A stretch of 17,956 nt of DNA from Methylomonas sp. (lineage in GTDB: Bacteria; Pseudomonadota; Gammaproteobacteria; Methylococcales; Methylomonadaceae). The notes under the pieces are model-generated. The model worked only from the letters and a program-made list of their open reading frames with translations. It was not told where the DNA came from and did no database searches. The translations under genes and the position numbers were made by a program. The stretch covers positions 1 to 17,956 of the forward strand of contig JALSLS010000219.1 in assembly GCA_026988195.1 (NCBI GenBank), given 5' to 3'. Shown in pieces: positions 7,975 through 14,958 of this stretch. Position 1 is the first letter of the stretch. Each line of letters opens with the position of its first letter.

Positions 7975-8328
7975 ATGGACATCATTTTTTTAGGCGGACT
8001 TGAAGCAACAACAATCATAGGCATCTATGATTGGGAAAGAGAAACCAAGCAAACCCTTGTCTTTGATATTGAAATGGCTTTTGACACTAGAAAAGCAGCC
8101 GAAACAGACGACATTCAATACACACTTGACTACAAAACGGTTTCCGAACGCATTGTATCTTTTGTCGAAAAAAGCGAATTCTATTTAGTTGAAAAGTTAA
8201 TTGGAGAGCTTGCCAACTTACTATTAACCGAATTCAACACACCTTGGGTCAAGATCACTTTAAATAAACGCGGCGCGATCAGCCGAGCAAAAGATGTTGG
8301 CATCATCATTGAAAGAGGGGAGAAGTAG
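7975..8328 (+). CDS. folB: Dihydroneopterin aldolase
   Basis: The product cleaves 7,8-dihydroneopterin to 6-hydroxymethyl-7,8-dihydropterin and glycolaldehyde in tetrahydrofolate synthesis. It is 117 residues and aligns along its length with Escherichia coli FolB: MDIIFLGGLE, TTIIGIYDWE, VFDIEMAFDTRKAA, NTPWVKITLNKRGAISRA and VGIIIERG. The catalytic Tyr53 (in LDYKTV), Glu73 and Lys98 (in LNKRG) are present. The ATG follows a modest GGAA. The gene is three bases before folK, which catalyses the next step, so the two are surely cotranscribed. Confidence 0.96.
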   Translation: MDIIFLGGLEATTIIGIYDWERETKQTLVFDIEMAFDTRKAAETDDIQYTLDYKTVSERIVSFVEKSEFYLVEKLIGELANLLLTEFNTPWVKITLNKRGAISRAKDVGIIIERGEK

Positions 8329-8331
8329 CCC

Positions 8332-8823
8332 ATGCCTATCGGTTTTATTAGCATTGGTAGCAATATTGATACCGACATCCATATTCCATCTAGCATTGTA
8401 GCCCTGCAAAAACAATTTGGCTCCATAACGCTTTCAAGTCTTTATGAGACCGAAGCAGTCGGCTTTGAAGGCGATGACTTTATCAACTTAATTGTTCAGT
8501 TCAGTTCAGATTTAGAGGCAAAATCTGTAGCCAAAATACTCCGGCAAATAGAACTGGATCACGGACGCACCCGAGATAGTAGAAAGTATGCAGCAAGAAC
8601 TTTAGATTTAGATCTAGTCCTTTATGGTGACTTTATTATTAGTGACGGTCGTTTACAAATTCCACGAGATGAAATTGAAAAATATGCTTTTGTACTAGAA
8701 CCATTAGCCGAAATTGCGGGTCATTTATTTCACCCTGTCAGCAAGAAAAGTTATACACAATTATGGAATGAATACGACAAAATCTCACTAAAACAACAAA
8801 GACTTGTATCAAACACTCTATAA
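8332..8823 (+). CDS. folK: 2-amino-4-hydroxy-6-hydroxymethyldihydropteridine pyrophosphokinase
   Basis: The product transfers pyrophosphate from ATP to 6-hydroxymethyl-7,8-dihydropterin, giving the substrate of dihydropteroate synthase. It is 163 residues. The HPPK signature GRTRDSRKYAARTLDLDLVLYG is clear at about 78-99, with the magnesium-binding Asp92 and Asp94. IPRDEIEKYAFVLEPLAEIAG follows. The N-terminal SIGSNIDTDIHI replaces the common GSNLGD form, so it is a somewhat divergent HPPK. AGGGGAG overlaps the end of folB as its ribosome site. The stop is only seven bases from the stop of the convergent reductase gene, so the two transcripts likely overlap. Confidence 0.95.
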   Translation: MPIGFISIGSNIDTDIHIPSSIVALQKQFGSITLSSLYETEAVGFEGDDFINLIVQFSSDLEAKSVAKILRQIELDHGRTRDSRKYAARTLDLDLVLYGDFIISDGRLQIPRDEIEKYAFVLEPLAEIAGHLFHPVSKKSYTQLWNEYDKISLKQQRLVSNTL

Positions 8824-8830
8824 ACTTTAT

Positions 8831-9562
8831 TTAACAAAACAAAGTACGCCCACCATCAACTGAAATAATCTGCCCTGTTACATAATTAGCGCCAAACACC
8901 AAGAAGCTAACTGCCTTTGCTATATCATCAGGCTCTCCCGACCGCCTTAAAGCAACTCTTTGTAATATTTCGGCTTTTTCTGCTTCCAGCATCTGATTCT
9001 CTGGCCACAATATAGCTCCTGGAGATACCCCATTAACTCTTATTTCAGGCCCTAGCTCCTTAGCTAGAACCTTAGTCATTGCTGCTAAACCAGCTTTCGC
9101 AATACTATAAACAGGGTAACCTTTGAGGCCTCGCTCAGCATGTATATCTATAATATTAACAATACAGCCTTTATTCTCAGAAAGTAACCCTGAAAATTTT
9201 TGCGCCAAAAAAAAGGGAGCTTTTAAATTACTCCCTAACAATTCATCCCACTCTTGCTCTGTCACCTTTTGCACTTGTCGAGGATAAAATTCAGATGCAT
9301 TATTAATTAAGACATCCAACTGCCCCCACACAGACTTAACTTCCTTCGCCATAAGTGAAAGCTCAGCCATATTTAATAAATCAGCTTGTATTATTTTGGC
9401 TGAACCCGGCCTTATCGCATTTAATTCATCATAAAGCTGAAGCACTTGCTGTTTTGAAGACCTATAGTGCAAAAAAAGATCACAGCCATCAGCATGCAAC
9501 ATCCTTGCACACTGAGCACCTATCCGTTTTGCTGACCCCGTAATCAATACTTTTTTATTCAC
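8831..9562 (-). CDS. Pteridine reductase-like short-chain dehydrogenase (FolM/PTR1 type)
   Basis: This is a 243-residue NADPH-dependent short-chain dehydrogenase. The cofactor loop is TGSAKRIG (8-15), matching the TGxxxRxG form of pteridine reductases, followed by HYRSS, and NNAS lies at 87-90. The catalytic set appears to be Asp139-Tyr152-Lys156, with Asp where most SDRs have Ser, as in PTR1. Reduction of dihydromonapterin or dihydrobiopterin is therefore likely, but the exact substrate is inferred. The start is a GTG three bases after the tatC stop, so it is probably translated by coupling at the end of the his-tat cluster. Its convergence with folB-folK fits a pterin role. Confidence 0.87.
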   Translation of the reverse strand: MNKKVLITGSAKRIGAQCARMLHADGCDLFLHYRSSKQQVLQLYDELNAIRPGSAKIIQADLLNMAELSLMAKEVKSVWGQLDVLINNASEFYPRQVQKVTEQEWDELLGSNLKAPFFLAQKFSGLLSENKGCIVNIIDIHAERGLKGYPVYSIAKAGLAAMTKVLAKELGPEIRVNGVSPGAILWPENQMLEAEKAEILQRVALRRSGEPDDIAKAVSFLVFGANYVTGQIISVDGGRTLFC

Positions 9563-9565
9563 AAT

Positions 9566-10306
9566 CTATGCTTCATTCTTGCGCACAAATAAACGAGAAA
9601 ACAGTAGTCCAGCTTCAAATAACAACCAGATAGGAACTGCCAATAAGGTCTGAGAAATAGCATCTGGCGGGGTTAGGAACATTCCAAAAATAAAAGCCCC
9701 TACAATCACATAGGGTCGCTTTTCAGCCAAGCTTTGTGGCGTTGCAATCCCTGTCCAAACCAATACAATGGTAAAAATAGGTACTTCAAACGACAAGCCA
9801 AAGGCAAAAAACAAAGTAAGAACAAAGTCTAGGTATTTAGTAATATCAGTCATAACAGCAACACCTTCTGGAGCGGCTGCGGTTAAAAATCCAAAAACTA
9901 AGGGAAAAACCACGAAATATGCAAATGCCACCCCCATATAAAATAACCCTGTACTAGCGACTATCAAGGGAAGAATCATCCGTTTTTCATGACTATAAAG
10001 CCCAGGCGCAACAAACGCCCAAAAATGGTAAAGAATGACGGGGACAGATGCAAAAATTGAGGCAACTAAAGCCAACTTAAAGGGGGTGAAAAATGGAGAG
10101 GCCACGTCTGTGGCTATCATGGTACTGTTTTCCGGCATATGCATCAATAAAGGGCCAGATAAAAAGGTATAGATATCATTTGCAAACGGCGCAGCACAGA
10201 GAAACACAACAAAAACAAAGGCAACAACCCGCTTTAATCGGTTACTTAGTTCAACTAAATGGCTAACAAAGGGCTGCTCATCAGTTGTAGGATCATTTTG
10301 ACTCAT
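9566..10306 (-). CDS. tatC: Sec-independent protein translocase subunit TatC
   Basis: This polytopic inner-membrane protein is the core receptor of the twin-arginine translocase, which exports folded proteins. It is 246 residues with about six hydrophobic segments. Family motifs are present: HLVEL near the N terminus, FWAFVAPGLYSHEKR (including the conserved Glu) and FLTPPDAISQTLLAVP (the conserved Asp). One oddity is ELSNR where most TatC proteins have ELRxR, so the first of two conserved arginines is Ser. The start overlaps the tatB stop by 14 bases, implying translational coupling. The final gene of the cluster begins three bases after it. Confidence 0.96.
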   Translation of the reverse strand: MSQNDPTTDEQPFVSHLVELSNRLKRVVAFVFVVFLCAAPFANDIYTFLSGPLLMHMPENSTMIATDVASPFFTPFKLALVASIFASVPVILYHFWAFVAPGLYSHEKRMILPLIVASTGLFYMGVAFAYFVVFPLVFGFLTAAAPEGVAVMTDITKYLDFVLTLFFAFGLSFEVPIFTIVLVWTGIATPQSLAEKRPYVIVGAFIFGMFLTPPDAISQTLLAVPIWLLFEAGLLFSRLFVRKNEA

Positions 10307-10607
10307 CGGTTTTATTTAGGTCTTCAGGTAATGATTTTATTGATGAGGAGATCTCATCAACTGCATTAGAGCCTTCTTCAATGATATTTTTAAATTCTTC
10401 GATACCTGATTGCTCTTTAAATATTTGTCGCATTTCTTCAGCTTGCAACTCTTCTTTAATTTCAGCCTTGACTGAAGCAACCATATTCCGAGTCTTTCCA
10501 ACCCAAAAACCTGCCACTCTTGCAGCTGCAGGCAGTTTTTCCGGTCCAATCACCAACAAACTAACCAGCCCGACCAAACACAATTCCCAAAAACCAACAT
10601 CAAACAT
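10293..10607 (-). CDS. tatB: Sec-independent protein translocase subunit TatB
   Basis: TatB forms the signal-peptide receptor complex with TatC in the inner membrane. It is 104 residues. The single N-terminal membrane helix MFDVGFWELCLVGLVSLLVI contains Glu8 and ends in the GPEKLP hinge. A basic amphipathic helix and a long acidic, polar tail follow, the usual TatB layout. The ATG is four bases after the tatA stop and the gene overlaps tatC. No strong ribosome site of its own is visible, which fits coupled translation. Confidence 0.95.
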   Translation of the reverse strand: MFDVGFWELCLVGLVSLLVIGPEKLPAAARVAGFWVGKTRNMVASVKAEIKEELQAEEMRQIFKEQSGIEEFKNIIEEGSNAVDEISSSIKSLPEDLNKTDESK

Positions 10608-10611
10608 AGAT

Positions 10612-10830
10612 TTATTCTGATTTTTCTTGCTGTTTAGAACTTACTTCGCTGTCAATCGTATCACTCTCTTCATCAGCAAGCTTTTTACCTTCACTACCAT
10701 CCTTGATTGCTGATTTAAACCCTTTAATAGCTCCGCCTAAATCGCCACCTAAATTACGCAGGCGTTTAGTTCCAAACAATACCACGACTATCACTAAAAT
10801 AATCAACAACTGAGTTACACTAATACCCAT
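10612..10830 (-). CDS. tatA: Sec-independent protein translocase subunit TatA
   Basis: TatA is the pore-forming or membrane-weakening subunit of the twin-arginine translocase. It is 72 residues. One membrane helix, MGISVTQLLIILVIVVVLFG, is followed by TKRLRNLGGDLGGAIKGFKSA, the standard hinge and amphipathic helix, and then a charged tail. GGAG lies six bases before the ATG, the best ribosome site in the tat group, in keeping with the excess of TatA over TatB and TatC. The gene follows hisE by 29 bases, the hisE-tatABC order seen in many Gammaproteobacteria. Confidence 0.96.
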   Translation of the reverse strand: MGISVTQLLIILVIVVVLFGTKRLRNLGGDLGGAIKGFKSAIKDGSEGKKLADEESDTIDSEVSSKQQEKSE

Positions 10831-10859
10831 ATCTTACTCCAACCTTAGTTTATTTTAAG

Positions 10860-11177
10860 CTATTTACTGCGCTGTGCTTTTTCTTCTAGACCTGACAAAC
10901 CAAACCGACGCTGCAGCTCTTTTAATACATCCTCGGGACCTAGACCTTGATCAGCTAGCATAACCATCGAATGAAACCATAAGTCAGCCGTTTCATAAAT
11001 AATTTGCTCTTTATCACCGCCTTTTGCAGCAATCACTGTTTCAGTCGCTTCTTCGCCAATTTTTTTAAGAATATGATCCAAACCTTTTGCATATAAACTT
11101 GCCACATAAGATTTATCCGCCGGCTCTTGCTTTCGCTGCTCTAAAATATCTGCTAACTGCTGTAAAATATCACTCAT
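10860..11177 (-). CDS. hisE: Phosphoribosyl-ATP pyrophosphatase
   Basis: The product hydrolyses phosphoribosyl-ATP to phosphoribosyl-AMP, the second step of histidine synthesis. It is 105 residues, a helical MazG-like protein. The segment SYVASLYAKGLDHILKKIGEEATETVIAAKGGD carries the conserved EExxE-type metal site, and YETADLWFHSMVML follows. It is a stand-alone gene, not fused to hisI as in enterobacteria. A palindromic repeat of about 80 bases separates it from hisI. Confidence 0.95.
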   Translation of the reverse strand: MSDILQQLADILEQRKQEPADKSYVASLYAKGLDHILKKIGEEATETVIAAKGGDKEQIIYETADLWFHSMVMLADQGLGPEDVLKELQRRFGLSGLEEKAQRSK

Positions 11178-11214
11178 TTTTCACACTAAACCTATGTTAT
11201 ACAATAACTTATCA

Positions 11215-11296
11215 CACAGAGCCACTGAGGCACAATGGTAAGAGCTTCAACTGTACTTAGCTTCTGCTCTTCTTCATGCCTTTGTGTCTTTGCGTG
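11215..11296. repeat. Imperfect palindromic repeat between hisI and hisE
   Basis: Two 31-base arms (11215-11245 and 11266-11296) are inverted and partly complementary, beginning CACAGAGCCACTGAGG and ending TTTGTGTCTTTGCGTG. They enclose a 20-base loop. A half copy lies at 13266-13303. CACAGAG/CACTGAGACACA-type repeats are common between genes in many bacterial genomes. It ends two bases before the hisI stop codon. Confidence 0.7.
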
Positions 11297-11298
11297 AA

Positions 11299-11688
11299 CT
11301 ATTTTTTATACATGTCCTGGGGATCTTTTAAAACAGCCTCTTTTGTTTGCCATTGTCCATCAATCAAACTTCGATAAAAACAACTTTCTCTGCCAGTATG
11401 ACAAGCAACCCCACCTTGTTGTTCAACTTTAAGCAAAATAACATCCTCATCACAGTCAAGCTGAATATCAATTACTTTTTGCTGATTACCTGACTCTTCG
11501 CCTTTACGCCATAGACGCTGACGAGAACGAGACCAGTAAACAGCATAGCCTTTTTCAACGGTCAATTTTAAAGACTCTCGATTCATCCAGGCAAACATTA
11601 CAACGCGACCTGAATCTGCCATTTGAGCAATAACAGGCACTAAACCTTCTGCCGTCCACTGAACTTCATCTAACCAAGACTCTGACAT
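11299..11688 (-). CDS. hisI: Phosphoribosyl-AMP cyclohydrolase
   Basis: The product opens the adenine ring of phosphoribosyl-AMP, the third step of histidine synthesis, using bound zinc. It is 129 residues. Family motifs are MFAWMNRESL, YWSRSRQRLWRKGEESGN, the first metal-site cysteine in QLDCDED, and CHTGRESCFYR with the other two cysteines. Its ATG shares one base with the hisF stop (TAATG), a sign of coupled translation. It is unfused to hisE, and a repeat follows the gene immediately. Confidence 0.96.
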   Translation of the reverse strand: MSESWLDEVQWTAEGLVPVIAQMADSGRVVMFAWMNRESLKLTVEKGYAVYWSRSRQRLWRKGEESGNQQKVIDIQLDCDEDVILLKVEQQGGVACHTGRESCFYRSLIDGQWQTKEAVLKDPQDMYKK

Positions 11689-12461
11689 TACAAGCGCACC
11701 TCTATACCGCGCGATTGCATTTTTAATTTTGCTTCTTCAATAGTATATTCAGCAAAATGAAATATACTCGCCGCCAACACTGCATCAGCTTTACCTTCAA
11801 TCACACCCTCTGCTAAATGATCAAGATTCCCTACGCCACCTGAGGCAATAACAGGGACAATCACCGCATCACTTATTGCTCGTGTTAATTGCAAATCAAA
11901 CCCTACCCGTGTGCCATCTCTATCCATACTGGTTAGTAATATTTCACCCGCGCCAAAATCAACCATTTTGATAGCCCACTCAACAGCATCAATACCTGTT
12001 GGCTTTCGACCTCCATGAGTAAAAATCTCCCATCTATTAGGCTCATTTTCTACACTGACTTTTTTAGCATCAATAGCGACAACGATACATTGCGAACCAA
12101 ACTTTCCTGCGGCTTCTCTCACGAACTCGGGACGAAATACAGCAGCACTATTAATGCCTACTTTATCAGCTCCAGCATTTAACATCCGCCGAATATCATC
12201 AAGCTCTCTAATTCCACCGCCGACGGTCAACGGAATAAAAACCTCACTCGCCACTTGCTCTACCACATGCACAATAGTATCTCTATTATCACTGGTTGCG
12301 GTAATATCTAGAAAGGTGATTTCGTCGGCACCTTCTCGGTCATAGCGCCTTGCCACTTCAACAGGGTCACCCGCATCCCGAATATCAACAAACTTTACGC
12401 CTTTGACAACACGGCCATTGTCCACATCTAGGCAAGGAATAATTCGTTTAGCTAAGCCCAT
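11688..12461 (-). CDS. hisF: Imidazole glycerol phosphate synthase, cyclase subunit
   Basis: HisF is the TIM-barrel half of imidazole glycerol phosphate synthase. With ammonia supplied by HisH it forms imidazole glycerol phosphate and AICAR. It is 257 residues, normal length. The paired catalytic aspartates are Asp12 (in IPCLDVDNGRVVKG) and Asp131 (in VVAIDAKK). Phosphate-binding loops include LTVGGGIRE, GADKVGINS and VIASGGVG. The gene is three bases after hisA and overlaps hisI by one base. Confidence 0.97.
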   Translation of the reverse strand: MGLAKRIIPCLDVDNGRVVKGVKFVDIRDAGDPVEVARRYDREGADEITFLDITATSDNRDTIVHVVEQVASEVFIPLTVGGGIRELDDIRRMLNAGADKVGINSAAVFRPEFVREAAGKFGSQCIVVAIDAKKVSVENEPNRWEIFTHGGRKPTGIDAVEWAIKMVDFGAGEILLTSMDRDGTRVGFDLQLTRAISDAVIVPVIASGGVGNLDHLAEGVIEGKADAVLAASIFHFAEYTIEEAKLKMQSRGIEVRL

Positions 12462-12464
12462 AAT

Positions 12465-13199
12465 TTATTGGTATGTATGTGAGATTTTTTCAGCTTCAAC
12501 AAAATCAAGCGTCCCTTCGTAAATAGCACGTCCCGTAATTGCTCCCATAATGCCATCAGCAGCCACTTTGCCTAAGCCATGAATATCATCCATATTGGTA
12601 ATACCACCTGATGCGATTACAGGAATACTGATTGCTCGCGCCAGTTTAGCGGTTGCCTCTACATTGACACCTTTCATCATGCCATCTCTAGCAATATCGG
12701 TATAAATAATGGCAACAACACCATTTGCTTCAAATTCTTTAGCTAGCTCTGTTGCATTTTTATCTGAAACGGTTGCCCAGCCATCAATTGCAACCATACC
12801 GTCTTTTGCATCTAAACCGACAATCACATGCCCTGCAAATTTTTGTGCCATTTCACGTACAAAATCAGGATCACTCACTGCTTTTGAGCCAATAATCACA
12901 TACTGCACACCCGCATCTAAATAACCTTTAATAGTTTCTTCGTCACGAATCCCTCCACCAATTTGCACCGGGACGTCAGGATACGCTTCAGCAATAGCCT
13001 TAATAATACCTGCATTTTTTGGCTTGCCTGCAAAAGCACCATCCAAATCAACTAAATGGATACGTCTTGCGCCTTGCTCTACCCATTTTCCAGCAACCGC
13101 AACGGGGTCATCAGAAAACACTGTATTATCTTCCATTCTTCCCTGACGTAAACGAACACATTTCCCTTCTTTTAAATCAATTGCAGGTATTAGCAACAT
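12465..13199 (-). CDS. hisA: ProFAR isomerase (phosphoribosylformimino-AICAR-phosphate isomerase)
   Basis: HisA catalyses the Amadori rearrangement of ProFAR to PRFAR, the substrate of HisF/HisH. It is a 244-residue TIM barrel related to HisF. The catalytic aspartates are Asp8 (in IPAIDLKEGKCVRL) and Asp130 (in VGLDAKDG). VQIGGGIRDE and VIASGGITN are phosphate-binding loops. The ATG has only a weak upstream GAG. A gap of 184 bases with repeats and a hairpin separates it from hisH, so expression of the downstream genes may depend on read-through. Confidence 0.97.
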   Translation of the reverse strand: MLLIPAIDLKEGKCVRLRQGRMEDNTVFSDDPVAVAGKWVEQGARRIHLVDLDGAFAGKPKNAGIIKAIAEAYPDVPVQIGGGIRDEETIKGYLDAGVQYVIIGSKAVSDPDFVREMAQKFAGHVIVGLDAKDGMVAIDGWATVSDKNATELAKEFEANGVVAIIYTDIARDGMMKGVNVEATAKLARAISIPVIASGGITNMDDIHGLGKVAADGIMGAITGRAIYEGTLDFVEAEKISHTYQ

Positions 13200-13265
13200 T
13201 TTCTATTTCTCGATAGTTAAATCAGTTTAGCTCCTGGTTTATACCCATGAGCTGTATTTTTATTT

Positions 13266-13303
13266 TCACACTAAGTCACTGAGACACAAAGGAAGAGCTT
13301 TAA
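13266..13303. repeat. Half copy of the his-operon palindromic repeat
   Basis: CACTGAGACACAAAGGAAGAGC in this stretch matches one arm of the repeat at 11215-11296 (CACTGAGGCACAATGGTAAGAGC form) on the same strand. No second arm is visible here. It lies between hisH and hisA, so both longer gaps in the his cluster hold a member of this family. Confidence 0.55.
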
Positions 13304-13325
13304 CCTACTATCATCCCCCTTTAAA

Positions 13326-13341
13326 GCAGGCTAAAGCCTGC
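13326..13341. repeat. Short perfect hairpin between hisH and hisA
   Basis: GCAGGCT and AGCCTGC form a perfect 7-bp stem around AA. On the plus strand it is followed by CCCATTTTT and on the minus (his) strand by TTTAAAGGGGG, so it is not a convincing terminator for the his transcript. It may be an attenuating or stabilising hairpin, or a short repeat. Confidence 0.5.
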
Positions 13342-13383
13342 CCCATTTTTACCCCAAACTCAGAACTTTGTATTAATTATTTT

Positions 13384-14025
13384 TTATACCTTTCCATCCC
13401 AAGACAAAAAGTTCTTAAGTAATTGCAGTCCTACAGTCTGACTCTTTTCTGGATGAAACTGTACAGCAAAAACATTATCCTTTGCTAAAGCACTGCTAAA
13501 ACCTTGAGGATAATCAGTAGATGCAATGGTATCTAGCTCATTATCCGGCTTTACAAAATAGCTATGTACAAAATAAAAACGGCTATTTTGTGGAATACCT
13601 TCCCATAAAGGGTGTGGCTTTTGCTTAACTTGATTCCATCCCATATGAGGAATTTTTAAGCGCTCACCTTGGCTATCAAGCATATCTTTTGAGAAATGCT
13701 CAACATGCCCCTTAAAAACATTTAAACATTCTGTTTTATTATTTTCTTCGCTATCCGTTACTAATGCCTGCATACCCAAACAAATTCCTAAAAAAGGTTT
13801 TGTTTTCGTCACATCTTTAATAACAGCTGATAAGCCAGACTCATCTAAAGCTAACATACAGTCTCTAATAGCCCCAACACCTGGAAACACAATACGATCT
13901 GCCTGATAAATGGCATCTGAATCTGAGACTATTTGCACATCAACATTAGGGTTTGCATGCTGTAATGCTTTTTCTATGGAGTGGAGATTACCCATTCCAT
14001 AATCAATAACGGCTACTGATGACAT
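13384..14025 (-). CDS. hisH: Imidazole glycerol phosphate synthase, glutamine amidotransferase subunit
   Basis: HisH hydrolyses glutamine and channels ammonia to HisF. It is 213 residues of the class I amidotransferase fold. The nucleophile is Cys82 in GICLGMQAL, with His191 and Glu193 in FHPEKS completing the triad. Also typical are the N-terminal DYGMGNLHSI, the oxyanion-side FPGVGA and the HSYFV segment. The gene follows hisB by 34 bases. No strong ribosome site is seen before the ATG. Confidence 0.97.
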   Translation of the reverse strand: MSSVAVIDYGMGNLHSIEKALQHANPNVDVQIVSDSDAIYQADRIVFPGVGAIRDCMLALDESGLSAVIKDVTKTKPFLGICLGMQALVTDSEENNKTECLNVFKGHVEHFSKDMLDSQGERLKIPHMGWNQVKQKPHPLWEGIPQNSRFYFVHSYFVKPDNELDTIASTDYPQGFSSALAKDNVFAVQFHPEKSQTVGLQLLKNFLSWDGKV

Positions 14026-14059
14026 AGATACTTAACAAGGGTAAAAGGTAAAAGGTCCA

Positions 14060-14653
14060 TTATAATGATCCCTTTGTAGAGGGCATAATACCTGCCATTC
14101 TTGGGTCGGCTGTTATCGCCATTCTTATCGCCCTACCTAGTGCTTTAAAAACGGTTTCAGCGATATGATGTGCATTTCTACCTTTAAGGTTATCTATATG
14201 CAAGGAAACACCTGCATGATTAACAAAGCCTTGGAAAAATTCACGGAATAAATCAACATCAAAAGAACCTATCATTCCTCGCTGATATTCCACCTCATAG
14301 AACAATCCTGGTCTACCTGAGAAATCAATAACAACACGAGATAAGGCTTCATCTAAAGGCACATAGGAGTGACCATAACGAACAATACCTTTTTTATCAC
14401 CTAAAGCTTGTGCAAAAGCTTGGCCTAAAGTAATTCCAACATCTTCTACTGTATGGTGAGCATCAATTTCCAAATCACCTTTCGCATCAATATTCATATC
14501 AATCAGACCATGCCTAGCGACTTGATCTAGCATATGATCTAAAAAAGGAACACCCGTTAGGAATTTAGCTTCGCCAGTGCCATCTAAATTTATTTCGATT
14601 TTAATTTGTGTTTCAAGCGTATTTCGCTCGACTTTTGCAGTACGCTGACTCAT
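14060..14653 (-). CDS. hisB: Imidazoleglycerol-phosphate dehydratase
   Basis: The product dehydrates imidazole glycerol phosphate to imidazole acetol phosphate. It is 197 residues, the dehydratase domain only, without the histidinol-phosphatase domain fused to it in enterobacteria. Both duplicated metal-binding motifs are present: HHTVEDVGITLGQA near residue 70 and AHHIAETVFKALGRA near residue 165. FLDHMLDQVARHG and the C-terminal MPSTKGSL are also family features. A GTG one codon upstream (14656) could start the frame, but the ATG is better spaced from AGG. It is the first gene of the his-tat cluster. A candidate promoter lies upstream, and a MITE-like element sits just beyond that. Confidence 0.96.
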   Translation of the reverse strand: MSQRTAKVERNTLETQIKIEINLDGTGEAKFLTGVPFLDHMLDQVARHGLIDMNIDAKGDLEIDAHHTVEDVGITLGQAFAQALGDKKGIVRYGHSYVPLDEALSRVVIDFSGRPGLFYEVEYQRGMIGSFDVDLFREFFQGFVNHAGVSLHIDNLKGRNAHHIAETVFKALGRAIRMAITADPRMAGIMPSTKGSL

Positions 14654-14688
14654 CACTAACCTGATTACATTTGAATTGAGGCTATTTT

Positions 14689-14718
14689 ACTATAATTTTA
14701 GGATAAAACTAATCTAAA
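14689..14718 (-). promoter_or_regulatory. Candidate promoter of the his-tat cluster
   Basis: On the minus strand the -35 is TTTAGA (14713-14718), the spacer 18 bp and the -10 TATAGT (14689-14694), 36 bases before the hisB ATG. The match is moderate. The end of the MITE-like insertion is 24 bases beyond the -35. No histidine-rich leader peptide is seen. Confidence 0.4.
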
Positions 14719-14792
14719 GTTATAGCTAACATAAAGATATACCTGATTACGTACGAGTCTCAGCCATTTTATAAAAACACCGATTCAACTGT

Positions 14793-14956
14793 TATACTTC
14801 GCGCGGTCACGGATGCGGAATTTATAAGCTGCTGATTTTTGTCGGTAGCAAGGCGCTGAAACAGGCGCATAGCAAGCTACGCAACTGTTTCAGCAACGCA
14901 GCTATTGGCAAAAACTCAGCGGTTAGAAAACCGTAGTCGTGACCGCACGAAGTATA
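14793..14956. repeat. Long imperfect palindrome with the conserved tip core
   Basis: Two arms of about 72 bases start TATACTTCG[C/T]GCGGTCACG and end in a perfect CTGAAACAG/CTGTTTCAG stem (14856-14864 with 14885-14893). The 20-base loop contains GGCGCATAGCAAGCTAC (14864-14880), one base different from the core in the repeats at 24-40 and 15214-15230, although the stems are unrelated. It lies inside the MITE-like element. A 65-codon minus-strand frame across it is considered spurious. Confidence 0.75.
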
Positions 14957-14958
14957 TA

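Noticed and set aside
14657..14741. A histidine attenuator leader before hisB
   Set aside because: No short frame rich in His codons and no terminator/antiterminator pair is visible.
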